From Chryseobacterium aurantiacum (GTDB taxonomy: Bacteria; Bacteroidota; Bacteroidia; Flavobacteriales; Weeksellaceae): 64,000 nt of DNA. Below the pieces are notes generated by a model. It had not been told where the DNA came from. It searched no databases and saw only the letters and a program-made list of their open reading frames with translations. Of this stretch, positions 55,040 to 63,732 are shown piece after piece (within the stretch, counting starts at the first letter, position 1; each line of letters starts with the position of its first letter). A program made the position numbers and the translations under genes. The stretch lies in NCBI RefSeq assembly GCF_003020585.1, contig NZ_PXUE01000001.1, forward strand, positions 1,116,001-1,180,000, written 5' to 3'.

Positions 55040-55399
55040 ATTATAATGGTTATTGGTTAACATTTCAAACATCATCAAATATGACACCATTTTTTTGGAA
55101 TTATGATGATGAAAAAGTTAATGCAAAAACTTCTCCATTATATTTACCTTTTCGGATGGAGAATGTTTTTAGATTATAATATTTTTTTTAAACTATGTAA
55201 TGTATGATACTTACTGATTATCGATGAGTCTTTACCTTGATCTGTAAAAATTATTATCTCGTAGATCTGGCAGATTAAGCAGATTTTTTTAATGTAAAAA
55301 ATAAAGTGATTAAAATCTATTACGTTGAAAAGAGATCTTATCTGCTTTTCATATGAAAAACAGACCTTATATAGTCTTAATAATTTAAAATCTGTTATT
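55040..55399. other. 360-bp spacer with ATCTGC-type repeat
   Basis: No gene was found. Positions 55249-55290 hold TTATTATCTCGTAGATCTGG followed by CAGATTAAGCAGATTTTTTT, an AATCTGC-rich sequence of a kind I associate with dispersed Flavobacterial intergenic repeats. A 97-codon open frame across it on the minus strand overlaps the ABC ATPase and is not coding. Confidence 0.4.
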
Positions 55400-56104
55400 T
55401 TAATTTGAAACGGCAGTATAGCTGGCAAAGGCCTCTTCCAGACTGTTGAATTTACCCTTGAACTCATCTATAGGGCAGTCCTGAAGAATATTTCCTTTAT
55501 GAATAAGAATAACTCTTGAGCAAAGTGCCTCCACTTCCTGCATAATGTGGGTGGAAAGTAAAACTGTTTTTTGCTGGCCAATTTCTTTTACCACATTTCT
55601 GATTTCCAGAATTTGATTAGGATCCAATCCGTTGGTAGGTTCATCGAGAATTAACAGATCCGGTTGATGAATGATAGCCTGGGCCAAGCCAACACGCTGT
55701 TTATATCCTTTTGAAAGCTGGCCAATTTTTTTTGATTTTTCAGGAGTAATTCCTACCAGTTCAATCACTTCATCTACTCTGGATTCCGATATTTTATGAA
55801 TGTTGGCTACAAACTGAAGATATTCTTTTACATACATTTCCAGATAAAGCGGATTGTTTTCAGGAAGAAAACCTATTTTTTTCTTACTCTGGATTTCATT
55901 TTTGGAAATATTCAAGCCATTAAAAATAATCTCTCCCTGATCAATTTTCAGTGCTCCTACAATGGATTTCATCAATGTTGATTTTCCGGCACCGTTGGGA
56001 CCAAGAAGACCGATAATCTCATTTTTGTCAATAGAAATATTGATATTGTTTAGGGCAGTCTGTTCACCAAATTTTTTGGTTAAATTGATTATCTGAAGCG
56101 GCAT
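55400..56104 (-). CDS. ABC transporter ATP-binding protein, GldA-like
   Basis: This 234-residue ATPase has Walker A GPNGAGKST, signature LSKGYKQRVGLAQA, Walker B LLILDEPTNGLD and the H-loop LSTHIMQEVEALC. Its start PLQIINLTKKFGEQTALNNI and PENNPLYLEMYVKEYL match GldA, the ATPase of the gliding-motility-associated GldAFG transporter. Typical GldA proteins are near 300 residues; this one lacks the C-terminal 60 or so, ending FNSLEEAFASYTAVSN. No gldF or gldG is adjacent. It could be a GldA paralogue or serve another exporter. Confidence 0.75.
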   Translation of the reverse strand: MPLQIINLTKKFGEQTALNNINISIDKNEIIGLLGPNGAGKSTLMKSIVGALKIDQGEIIFNGLNISKNEIQSKKKIGFLPENNPLYLEMYVKEYLQFVANIHKISESRVDEVIELVGITPEKSKKIGQLSKGYKQRVGLAQAIIHQPDLLILDEPTNGLDPNQILEIRNVVKEIGQQKTVLLSTHIMQEVEALCSRVILIHKGNILQDCPIDEFKGKFNSLEEAFASYTAVSN

Positions 56105-56184
56105 AATTTTTAATGTCTTTCTGCAAAAATAAAATAAAAAAACTCATTCGATGGAATGAGTTTCGCAATATTTTTAAATTATAA

Positions 56185-56745
56185 TTATTTTCTTGCTTTT
56201 TTCTTGCTTCCACCAGAGGCCGGGGTTGCAGTAGAAGCCGTATTGGTACCTTTTGTAGCTGTGCCTTGGTTAATGGCAGCAGGCTTGTCATACATAGAAT
56301 ACTTACCGTTGGTTCTTCCAAAAATTTTATCAACCTGCTTTTGCGTTAGAAACTGTGATTTTCCAACGTATTTACGGTTTTTGTTGATGTATTGGATAAA
56401 TTGTACGGTTGGCTGGCCATAGTTCTTTTCATAATGAAGCTCAATAATGTCATTGGGAAGGTCCAATACTACATTTTCTTCAGGAACAGATATAAAACCA
56501 TCTAGAATAAGTTTATATAGCCCTGCAACGTCTCCATTCAGGTTTTGAAATGAAAAAGATCTAATCGTATTCAGGTTGCTGGTGTTCAGGTCCTGGTAGT
56601 TGATCGTAAATTTGTCTTCTTTTTTATATAAACCAACAGAGTTATCTTTGCCAATTTCTACCAAACTTACATTTTTCAACACTTTAATCTGAGAGGGAAC
56701 CGAAATACCGAACATGAATGTAATAAATAAAATTATTTTTCTCAT
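56185..56745 (-). CDS. Hypothetical secreted protein with low-complexity basic tail
   Basis: This 186-residue exported protein has a signal peptide ending near SVPSQ. A body of about 130 residues (VSLVEIGKDNSVGLYKKEDKFTINYQD, FISVPEENVVLDLPND, YVGKSQFLTQKQVDKIFG) is followed by a Thr/Ala-rich stretch and GGSKKKARK. I do not recognise the family. It is upstream of the ABC ATPase on the same strand, 80 bp away. Confidence 0.6.
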   Translation of the reverse strand: MRKIILFITFMFGISVPSQIKVLKNVSLVEIGKDNSVGLYKKEDKFTINYQDLNTSNLNTIRSFSFQNLNGDVAGLYKLILDGFISVPEENVVLDLPNDIIELHYEKNYGQPTVQFIQYINKNRKYVGKSQFLTQKQVDKIFGRTNGKYSMYDKPAAINQGTATKGTNTASTATPASGGSKKKARK

Positions 56746-57102
56746 ATAATGAATTTTAATGTTTTTTATAAAAATATGGACATAAATTTACTAATAAAAA
56801 AGCTAAAAAGCAATTCTAGTCAATTGTACAAAAGTAATGATTTTTTTAATATCAATAAGAGGTTTAAGATGGGTTAAATAGTAATTTTTTGTAATTAACT
56901 ATTTGTTAATCAGTTTGTTGTATGTGTTTTTAATGAAAATATTTCTCTTTTGGTATCTTGGTAATTTTGAATGTAATGTCTTGAAAAGCAGTTTAAGAAA
57001 ACTTCTTTTTAATTGTAAAAGTCCTTTAAAGAAATATTGAAAGTGGCGAAATTTTAGAACTAAATATAAATGATGTATTGATAATTGATTATTAATAAAC
57101 GG
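56746..57102. other. 357-bp AT-rich intergenic space
   Basis: It lies between a secreted protein gene and the 3' end of the response regulator, both minus strand. No ORF, clear terminator or repeat was seen. Confidence 0.4.
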
Positions 57103-57795
57103 CTATAATATTTTGTTTTTTAATATAAAAGATATAAAAGTATCAAATTCTTGTTTATAACTCCTTCCGACCGGAATCTTATGATTTCCCAGATGAACTT
57201 CATTATTATTGTAAGCAGAAACAAGTTCTATATTGATCATAAAAGAACGGTGAATTCTTACAAAACCTTTTGTAGCCAGGGCAAGTTCCAGTTCCGTTAT
57301 TTTACTTTTTGAGATAAAACTTACACCGGATGCCATTGTCACCTTAATGTCATTTCCCTGACTTTCGATATAAACAATTTCAGAAAGTGCAAGCTTCCGA
57401 TGCATCCCCTCTGTTTTTAGAATAATAAAATTATCCTTAGAATGAGAGCTTCTTAAGATACGTTCCACAGATTTGAAAAAGCGTTCAAAGGTGATCGGTT
57501 TTAAAAGATAATCTATAGCTTCCAGTTCAAAACCTTCAATGGCAAAATCACGATATGCAGTTGTAAAAATGGTTTTTGGTTTTTGAGAAAGGGATCTTAA
57601 AAAATCAATTCCGTTTAAGTGAGGCATATGAATATCAAGGAACATCAGATCTACCGTCTGGTTCTGAAGTAATTTATAGGCTTCCATGGCATTTTCGGCT
57701 TTCCCAACCAGTTTAAAATGGTCGATCTTGGAAATATGGTTTTCCAGTAAGGTTGCTGCCAGAGGTTCGTCATCTACAATGATACAGTTAATCAT
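57103..57795 (-). CDS. LytTR-family response regulator
   Basis: This 230-residue regulator has a receiver domain (CIIVDDEPLAATLL, phosphoacceptor in LMFLDIHMPHLNG, the switch Thr region FTTAYRDFAIEGFELEAIDYLLKP) and a C-terminal LytTR DNA-binding domain (GMHRKLALSEIVYIESQGNDIKV, FVRIHRSFMINI). It overlaps the sensor kinase gene by 8 bp, so they are a cognate pair. The target genes are unknown; the divergent acyltransferase is a candidate. Confidence 0.92.
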   Translation of the reverse strand: MINCIIVDDEPLAATLLENHISKIDHFKLVGKAENAMEAYKLLQNQTVDLMFLDIHMPHLNGIDFLRSLSQKPKTIFTTAYRDFAIEGFELEAIDYLLKPITFERFFKSVERILRSSHSKDNFIILKTEGMHRKLALSEIVYIESQGNDIKVTMASGVSFISKSKITELELALATKGFVRIHRSFMINIELVSAYNNNEVHLGNHKIPVGRSYKQEFDTFISFILKNKIL

Positions 57796-58852
57796 AGTGT
57801 GCAGGAGTGATTATTTCAACGTTAAAAATATTGTTTTCCTGAGAAATATTGAAGATAAAATGTGTCTGATAATGATATTGCAGCTGCCTTCTTACATTTT
57901 GCAGTCCAATTCCTTTTTCATTATTGCTTTCATTACTCTCAAAGGTGTTTTCAATTTTAAAAATAGCCTGCTTTTGAGTGGTTTCTACTTCTATTTTTAT
58001 TTCTGTTGGTCCTGAACTTTTTCCGGCACCATGTTTAAAGGCATTTTCCACGAGGGTAAGATAGAGCAGTGGTGGAACGGAAGCTGTGGATTTTATTTGG
58101 ATCTGTTTTGTAACTTTTAACCTTTTATCTGGATACCGAAGGCTTTCCAAAGCAATATAATGGTCAATAATAGTAAGTTCATCCGCAATAGATACCCATT
58201 TTTTCTGCCCTTTATATAAAATGTAATCCAAAATATCCGAAAGCTGGCTGATGGATTGAGAAGTCTTGTCAGAATGAGTGATTGAAAGTGAGTAGATATT
58301 ATTCAGGGTATTGAACAAAAAGTGAGGGTTAAGTTGGGATTTCAATGACTTTAGCTCCAGTTCGGTCTTTTCCTTTTGCAGCTTCATGGTATTTTCCTTT
58401 TCGTCCTTATAGCGTATGATAAACATGATCGAGATAAAGATAAATGCCCCGCTGATAATTGGAAATGTATAATGCAGCAAAAGATATCCAATGTCTGTAA
58501 AGATACTTGCAAGGCTGTCCTTGGATTCGTTGATGAAAAAAGGCTCAGCCATATACACAATAAAAACCCTGTTGATCACCGAAATGGTATATAGGCTTAC
58601 TACAAGAGCGATTGAAAATTCAACATACTTTTTTCGGTCAAAGAAATGAAGAATCAAAATATAATAAATATAATTGGCTCCTATAATCTGAAAAATCCAG
58701 TGGCAGAAATTGTAGATAACCAACTCCTTAAGAACTCCATCGCTATACTCACCATAGGATCTTGCAATTCCAAACAAAAATAAAGCGACCCAGAAGAATA
58801 CCTGGAAGTATAGATTTTGTCTGAAATGGGTTCCTGTTCCGGTTTTCATCAT
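57788..58852 (-). CDS. Sensor histidine kinase (LytS/YpdA type)
   Basis: This 354-residue membrane kinase has four hydrophobic helices in the first 150 residues, a short coiled region (EKENTMKLQKEKTELELKSLKSQ) and the HisKA_7-type phosphorylation box LNPHFLFNTLNNIYSLS. The ATPase domain contains LTLVENAFKHGAGKS and KGIGLQNVRRQLQYHY. The start is placed at the ATG giving MMKTGTG; a TTG two codons upstream lies inside a TATTTTTG box and is rejected. It pairs with the LytTR regulator downstream. Confidence 0.9.
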   Translation of the reverse strand: MMKTGTGTHFRQNLYFQVFFWVALFLFGIARSYGEYSDGVLKELVIYNFCHWIFQIIGANYIYYILILHFFDRKKYVEFSIALVVSLYTISVINRVFIVYMAEPFFINESKDSLASIFTDIGYLLLHYTFPIISGAFIFISIMFIIRYKDEKENTMKLQKEKTELELKSLKSQLNPHFLFNTLNNIYSLSITHSDKTSQSISQLSDILDYILYKGQKKWVSIADELTIIDHYIALESLRYPDKRLKVTKQIQIKSTASVPPLLYLTLVENAFKHGAGKSSGPTEIKIEVETTQKQAIFKIENTFESNESNNEKGIGLQNVRRQLQYHYQTHFIFNISQENNIFNVEIITPAHYD

Positions 58853-58855
58853 CTT

Positions 58856-58863
58856 CAAAAATA
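58856..58863 (-). promoter_or_regulatory. -7 box 3 nt before the kinase start codon
   Basis: TATTTTTG on the minus strand fits TAnnTTTG and lies three bases before the ATG at 58852, again suggesting a leaderless message. Confidence 0.45.
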
Positions 58864-59034
58864 GGAAAACTTAAAATAGAATGCATGAATAGGAAGTAAA
58901 TAACAATAAAATAATGACCAATAGTACCTGTTAATATGCAGACTCCATATTTTACCATTGACATTGAATTGAATGGTTTCTGTACTTCTATTTAAAAAGC
59001 ACAAAAGGATTTAACAACATTTGCAGTAAAAAAT

Positions 59035-60156
59035 ATGAGCGCAGAACGAGCTGGAAGATTTTATGGGTTAGATCACCTGAGAGCATTAGCTATTTTACTG
59101 GTTTTAATGTATCACTATCGTGCCTTTAAACATCCTGTTTGGGTTGAAACTATAGGAAAGTTTGGCTGGACGGGTGTTGATTTGTTTTTTGTTTTAAGTG
59201 GTTTTCTTATTTCAAGTCAGTTATTTAGGGAAATGGAAGGTAGGGGAGCTATCCGTTTGAAAACATTTTATATCAAACGTTTTTTTAGAATTTTTCCCTC
59301 CTATTTTTTTACTGTTTTACTCTATTTTACCATACCTTTTTTCAGAGAAAGGGAAGCATTGCCGCCTTTATGGAAGTTCATCACATTTACTCAGAATTAT
59401 GGCTTGGATGTCATTGATCAGGGCACATTTTCTCATGCGTGGTCTTTGTGCATTGAAGAGCAGTTTTATCTTGTACTTCCTTTACTGATTTTGGTTTTAG
59501 CCTCTACAAAAATGTTTAAATATCTTGCTGTTTTAATCATTTTTTTAATTGTTTTTTCAATGATGCTAAGATGGGTAGCATGGGATGGAGCCATTGCTGC
59601 TCTGGATTATAATTCTTTGGAATTCTGGCGCTCATGGTACATGAAGATATACTATCCGACCCATACAAGGTTGGATGGACTGGGGACAGGTGTTTTGATT
59701 GGGTATTTAATGCAATATTCTTCATCTTTTAAAAATATGGTTCATTGTCAGGGAAATAAACTCTTTCTGTTAGGGATTGTGTTATTGGGTTTTTCATTTT
59801 GGATATGCAATGAACAAGGTTCAAAGAATGCTTCTGTATTTGGGTTTACGCTGGTGGCTGTTAGCTATGGCATGATCGTTATGTCTGCTATTTCAAAGTC
59901 TTCATTTCTTTCACGGAGGAAGTTTTACATTAGCTCACAACTGGCAGCCTTGTCTTATGCTATTTACCTTTCACATAAAGGGATTATTCATATTGTTCAG
60001 GATATTTTTGACCGTTTTGGCATTCAGACTTCGGATAATGTAGGTTTGATTGTCTGTTTTCTAGCCTGTATTTCGGGTGGCATTGTGTACAGGTTTGTAA
60101 TTGAAAAGCCTTTTTCAGTGATTAAATCAAAAGTATTGAAAGATAATTCTCTGTAA
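59035..60156 (+). CDS. Acyltransferase 3 family membrane O-acyltransferase
   Basis: This 373-residue integral membrane enzyme has about ten helices and the family landmarks GLDHLRALAILLVLMYHYRAF (with the conserved His and Arg), GVDLFFVLSGFLIS and WSLCIEEQFYLVLPLL. Members transfer acetyl or other acyl groups to surface polysaccharides or lipids. It is divergent from the LytTR two-component genes, with 182 bp between. Confidence 0.88.
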   Translation: MSAERAGRFYGLDHLRALAILLVLMYHYRAFKHPVWVETIGKFGWTGVDLFFVLSGFLISSQLFREMEGRGAIRLKTFYIKRFFRIFPSYFFTVLLYFTIPFFREREALPPLWKFITFTQNYGLDVIDQGTFSHAWSLCIEEQFYLVLPLLILVLASTKMFKYLAVLIIFLIVFSMMLRWVAWDGAIAALDYNSLEFWRSWYMKIYYPTHTRLDGLGTGVLIGYLMQYSSSFKNMVHCQGNKLFLLGIVLLGFSFWICNEQGSKNASVFGFTLVAVSYGMIVMSAISKSSFLSRRKFYISSQLAALSYAIYLSHKGIIHIVQDIFDRFGIQTSDNVGLIVCFLACISGGIVYRFVIEKPFSVIKSKVLKDNSL

Positions 60157-60204
60157 TTTATTTTAAAAAAAATGGATCAATGCAAAGGTGCAGGGAATTT
60201 TTAA

Positions 60205-60345
60205 TGGCTTACTCTTTTTAAGGCGCAAGAAAATCCTTGATTTTCAGCAAGGATTATGAATGGTTTTAGTTTAAATGAAATGATTAGAACCTAAAATATG
60301 CAATATTTAATTTTATCGGAGGTGAAATCTTTGCGCCTTATCAAG
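60205..60345. repeat. Intergenic inverted-repeat element
   Basis: TAAGGCGCAAGA at 60220-60230 (one base short of the match) and TCTTTGCGCCTTA at 60328-60340 are complementary across about 100 nt with no ORF. A short palindrome (AATCCTTG-ATTTTCAG-CAAGGATT) lies next to the left arm. The remainder of 60157-60421 shows no gene. Confidence 0.5.
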
Positions 60346-60421
60346 GTCATTTGTTTCAGAATCTTAGTGTTTTTTCCAGCAATCCTAAAAATTTGATAGG
60401 AAATAAAATATTTGAAGTAAG

Positions 60422-60456
60422 AAAAAGGCAGCCCCAAATAGAAACTGCCTTTTTTA
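60422..60456. terminator. Intrinsic terminator between convergent genes
   Basis: AAAAAGGCAG and CTGCCTTTTT form a 10-bp stem around 13 nt with A/T runs on both sides. Confidence 0.82.
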
Positions 60457-60484
60457 TGCTGTTGTTGATGATATACTGTCAGAG

Positions 60485-61522
60485 CTATTTTGCAGTTATA
60501 CTTTTCAGAACTGCATTTTTGATGGCAGCTTCTTTAAAACTCCAATGTTCACTGTTTTTTGGCATTTGATTTTCAAGAACAATTAAACTGGTATCTGTGG
60601 ACGGAAAATATACATTGAGGCATGTAAATCCGTCGCCAAGACCCGTTACGGCGTAATAATCAAGGCCAGATTCCTTAATGAAACGTATATTGTAGCCAAA
60701 CCCCATGCTTTCTTTTCCGAAAACATTGTGTTGGGACACAGTAGATGGGGTAAGAATTAAATTTTGAAATTTTGGAGAAAGAAGTTTTCCTTTAAACAGT
60801 GCCTCATCCCATTTTGCAAGATCCTGAACCGTGGAAATAACTCCTGCTGCAGGAGCAATGTCATCATTTAAAAAGGAATTTTCAACCTTCTTGAATTGAT
60901 TGTTCTCACTCATATAACCGGGAACAAGAGATTGCTTGTTTGTAGTGTTATAAATAAATGTTTTCTCCATTTTTAACTTTTTAAAAAGAGAGTTCGCCAG
61001 CTCTGTAAAGCTTTTACCCGTTGTGTTTTTAAGAATTTCTCCTAAAAGCATATAGGACAGGTTTCCATATTTGAATTGTGAACCTGCTTTGAATGAGACC
61101 GGTTTATTCAGATCAACAATTCCGTGGGTATGATTCAGAAGGTGGTGAATGGTTACTGAATCTGCCCAAGACTGGGTAATGGCAGGTATGTATTTTTTGA
61201 TAGGGGTCTGTAGGTCAAGCTTTCCCTGTTCTGCAGCCAGTAGAATCAAAACAGCAGTAATTTGCTTTGAGTTTGACATGACTTCAAACTGATCGTCTGC
61301 TTTTAGGGGAATCTTTTTATCGAAATCCATATAGCCATTTGCTTTCAGGTATTTTGTTTTTCCATTTTGAGAAACCAAAACAACACCATTGAATTTCAAT
61401 GGAGTAGAAGCCGTCACTATGCTGTCTATTTGACGAGAATACAGCGTGGTTTTCTGTGCTTTTGTATTGATGGATAATAGTGCAGAAATAGTTATTGTGA
61501 GAAGTAATTTTGTTTGGGTCAT
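60485..61522 (-). CDS. Secreted serine hydrolase of the beta-lactamase class C/penicillin-binding family
   Basis: This 345-residue exported protein has a signal peptide to about NTKAQ. The active-site serine is in the SxxK motif VMSNSKQITAVL; the YxN motif is YGNLSY; the third motif region is VTGLGDGF. The fold is that of class C beta-lactamases, D-aminopeptidases and esterases (EstB-type), and true AmpC activity is not implied. Its start lies 4 bp after the stop of a class A beta-lactamase, so both are in one operon. A longer start at 61672 overlaps that gene and is rejected. Confidence 0.82.
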   Translation of the reverse strand: MTQTKLLLTITISALLSINTKAQKTTLYSRQIDSIVTASTPLKFNGVVLVSQNGKTKYLKANGYMDFDKKIPLKADDQFEVMSNSKQITAVLILLAAEQGKLDLQTPIKKYIPAITQSWADSVTIHHLLNHTHGIVDLNKPVSFKAGSQFKYGNLSYMLLGEILKNTTGKSFTELANSLFKKLKMEKTFIYNTTNKQSLVPGYMSENNQFKKVENSFLNDDIAPAAGVISTVQDLAKWDEALFKGKLLSPKFQNLILTPSTVSQHNVFGKESMGFGYNIRFIKESGLDYYAVTGLGDGFTCLNVYFPSTDTSLIVLENQMPKNSEHWSFKEAAIKNAVLKSITAK

Positions 61523-61526
61523 GGAT

Positions 61527-62420
61527 TTATTTTTTACTGTAATAATCATAGGTTGCCTTGGCAATATCTGCAATGATGGCTTCTGTATTATCAAAACTTT
61601 CGTAGCTATTGTGTACAAAAACAGCAATGTATATTCTTTTTTTCTCAGGAAGCTCAACGATCCCGAAGTCATTCACAGCCCCTGTCATTCCGGCATCGTT
61701 GGTAAAGGAAGTTCCTGTGCGATGCGCTATTTTAAAGTTCTTGGGAAGATGGGCCTTAAGTCTTTTGGCTCCTGATGCATTGTTAAGCATGGCAGTGTAC
61801 AGCCATTTTGTATGTTCTTTGTTTAGAAGTTTTCCATTGTAGAACTGTTCGAGTAACTTTATGGCTTCGTTGGGTGTTGTTACATTGATAAATTGGGAGT
61901 CCCAATCTTTGTGCATCCCTTCTTCATCATTTTTAATGACAAATTCTTTACTATTGATGAATTTTTGAACCGTTTGGGGACCTCCAATTAATCGCAGAAG
62001 AATATCCGTTAGATTATTGTCACTATAGGAAACCATCCATTTCATTGCTTCTTCTAAAGTAAGTTCAATATTACCCTCAGGATGTTCTTTTTGAAATGGG
62101 CTCCATGTATTTTCCAGAAGTTCTTCTTTTTTGATGTAAATCTTTTGTTGAAGAGAAAGTTCACCTTTTTCTATCTGATGAAGAACGGAGAGAGCAATAT
62201 GGAACTTTACAGTACTCAGCATGGGGTAAAACTTACTTCCGTTAATCTGTATGACCTCTTTTTTAGGAGTTTCCATAATGGATACCCCTACATCAGCTTT
62301 CTTACCTGCAATGATGGATTCTATTATTTTTTTTAATTCCGTATTAGTATGGGTTTGTGAAAAAAGGGGTAGACTTAAAAGTAGAATAAACAAGGTGAAA
62401 ATAATTGTTCTTGATTTCAT
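61527..62420 (-). CDS. Class A beta-lactamase, subclass A2 (CGA/CIA-like)
   Basis: This 297-residue periplasmic serine enzyme should hydrolyse penicillins and cephalosporins. After the signal peptide (ending near LFSQ) the motifs are SxxK in MLSTVKFHIAL, SDN in VSYSDNNLTDILLRLIGG, an omega-loop region EEGMHKDWDSQF of the subclass A2 form, and HRTGTS in place of the usual KTG. The sequence resembles the chromosomal CGA/CIA enzymes of Chryseobacterium. The start at 62420 gives the signal peptide; an upstream start at 62456 is less likely. A TATATTTG box lies at 62454. No regulator gene is adjacent. Confidence 0.88.
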   Translation of the reverse strand: MKSRTIIFTLFILLLSLPLFSQTHTNTELKKIIESIIAGKKADVGVSIMETPKKEVIQINGSKFYPMLSTVKFHIALSVLHQIEKGELSLQQKIYIKKEELLENTWSPFQKEHPEGNIELTLEEAMKWMVSYSDNNLTDILLRLIGGPQTVQKFINSKEFVIKNDEEGMHKDWDSQFINVTTPNEAIKLLEQFYNGKLLNKEHTKWLYTAMLNNASGAKRLKAHLPKNFKIAHRTGTSFTNDAGMTGAVNDFGIVELPEKKRIYIAVFVHNSYESFDNTEAIIADIAKATYDYYSKK

Positions 62421-62453
62421 TTTGTGATGGTTATTTGCAATAATTTTTGATCT

Positions 62454-62461
62454 CAAATATA
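62454..62461 (-). promoter_or_regulatory. -7 box of the beta-lactamase operon
   Basis: TATATTTG on the minus strand, 33 nt before the beta-lactamase ATG. The 242-bp repeat element begins 44 nt further upstream. No TTG was found at the usual -33 spacing. Confidence 0.55.
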
Positions 62462-62505
62462 TGTATTTCCCATTCTTTTTTTATGGTTCTTCAAGATTTT
62501 ATTAA

Positions 62506-62747
62506 TAAGTCTGTTTAAACTTAACCACAAAAGTCACAAAGGGTTTTATTTTTTTAACACTTTAGTACACTTTAGAAAGGGTAAGGAAATACTGCACAAT
62601 TAAGTTCACAAAAGATGAAAATCTTTGATTTTCAACAAAACTTGAGTGTCCTTCCTTGTACACAAAGTAGATCACTTAAATAGCTTAAGTGTTTAAAAAG
62701 CTTTTGTATCTGCTTTGTGGTTTATTAAAAAAGTTTAAACAGCTTTA
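62506..62747. repeat. 242-bp intergenic element, copy 2 (inverse orientation)
   Basis: This is the reverse complement of 13037-13278 with about 11 mismatches and the same length. The ends CTGTTTAAACTT and AAGTTTAAACAG are intact, as are the internal palindromes. It lies upstream of the beta-lactamase operon. Confidence 0.8.
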
Positions 62748-63091
62748 ATAAATTTTACATACAGACTCAGGTTGCTTTTTATAATAAATTAGTGGGTCTA
62801 TGATAAACCAATTAAATCAATGTTTAATGCTGGTTTCAAAATCTTTAATCATGAAAATAATGTACACGAATACGAAAAACACTTATTGAGCGTTATAAAT
62901 ATAGTTGTGGCTAGAATTTTTTTAGCTTTTAATTCAATAGATATAAAGAAAAGAGATTTCTATTGAAAATCAAGATTGTATAAAATGACATCATTTAAAA
63001 TAAATGGTGTCATTTGTTTTTTATAAATTCATCCAACCTCCTTGAGGATCGTTTACTATTTTCAGTATGTGTAAATTTATGATCATATTCT
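62748..63091. other. Intergenic space with an orphan hairpin
   Basis: No convincing gene is present. A 29-codon frame (start 62800) has no visible promoter and is not called. The hairpin at 62983-63025 has no obvious upstream gene. Confidence 0.4.
62983..63025 (+). terminator. Orphan terminator-like hairpin
   Basis: AAATGACATCATTT and AAATGGTGTCATTT pair with one mismatch and are followed by GTTTTTT. No annotated plus-strand gene ends nearby, so it may end a small RNA or be a remnant. Confidence 0.5.
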
Positions 63092-63646
63092 ATGAGAAAT
63101 AGACCGTTGTCAGTAGTTTTTTGGTTGAATTCATTCTACCTTTCATTTTTATATTTTCGATTGTTTTGGCTTTCGGATGGAAAGGAAACGGAGGAACTTC
63201 TGACTTACAAGTATATGTTGTATTCGGTTTTTCTGGTGTATCCTTTATTTATTTTTGCCTCCTTTATTTTTTCTAAAGAATTTAAGGCTAACGTTCTGCT
63301 GAAAGGCGTTATTGGACTTTTGATTCTTTCGGGACCGGTTCTTTATTTTTACACATTCGATCTGTTTGAGCAAAAAGAACTTTTTTACGGATATGTGATT
63401 ACATTAGTTCAGTGCCTTATTCAGTCATTCACGGTAAAAGATGGGGAAATGATTGCAAGAATCGCGAGTGTTTTTGCTGTAAAACTGCTGCTGTGGTTTG
63501 CAGTTTTGCTGTTGTCGATGTTTTCGCTTAAATTTTATTCAGACCGGGATATCCTTACCAATATGCTGTTTGGAGGCTTCTTCTATTTTTGTGTCGGAAT
63601 TCTTGATATTTTGATTGCCCGATACAAGTTTCTCACGGAAAAGTAA
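63092..63646 (+). CDS. Hypothetical membrane protein
   Basis: This 184-residue protein has five or six hydrophobic helices (for example YMLYSVFLVYPLFIFASFIF, LLKGVIGLLILSGPVLYFYTF, LLLWFAVLLLSMFSLKF) and short charged loops. No family is recognised. It is preceded by a spacer with no clear promoter and followed by a hairpin at 63660. Confidence 0.6.
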   Translation: MRNRPLSVVFWLNSFYLSFLYFRLFWLSDGKETEELLTYKYMLYSVFLVYPLFIFASFIFSKEFKANVLLKGVIGLLILSGPVLYFYTFDLFEQKELFYGYVITLVQCLIQSFTVKDGEMIARIASVFAVKLLLWFAVLLLSMFSLKFYSDRDILTNMLFGGFFYFCVGILDILIARYKFLTEK

Positions 63647-63659
63647 CCGAATTTTAATA

Positions 63660-63693
63660 AAAAGACACCATTTGTATTGAAATGGTGCCTTAC
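63660..63693. terminator. Intrinsic terminator between convergent genes
   Basis: Read on the minus strand, AAGGCACCATTT pairs with AAATGGTGTCTTT and is followed by a T-run, ending the SusD transcript; it also follows the plus-strand membrane protein. Confidence 0.65.
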
Positions 63694-63732
63694 TTGAAAT
63701 ATATTAAAATTGTAATTTTTGCTAATGTCTAT

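Noticed and set aside
55174..55467. 97-codon minus-strand frame
   Set aside because: It overlaps the ABC ATPase in another frame, has no signal or family likeness and covers a repeat-like spacer.
56156..56422. 88-codon plus-strand frame rich in Ala/Val
   Set aside because: It is a shadow of the secreted protein gene on the minus strand.
62800..62889. 29-codon small ORF (MINQLNQC start)
   Set aside because: No promoter and no likeness to a leader or toxin peptide; it could occur by chance in AT-rich DNA.
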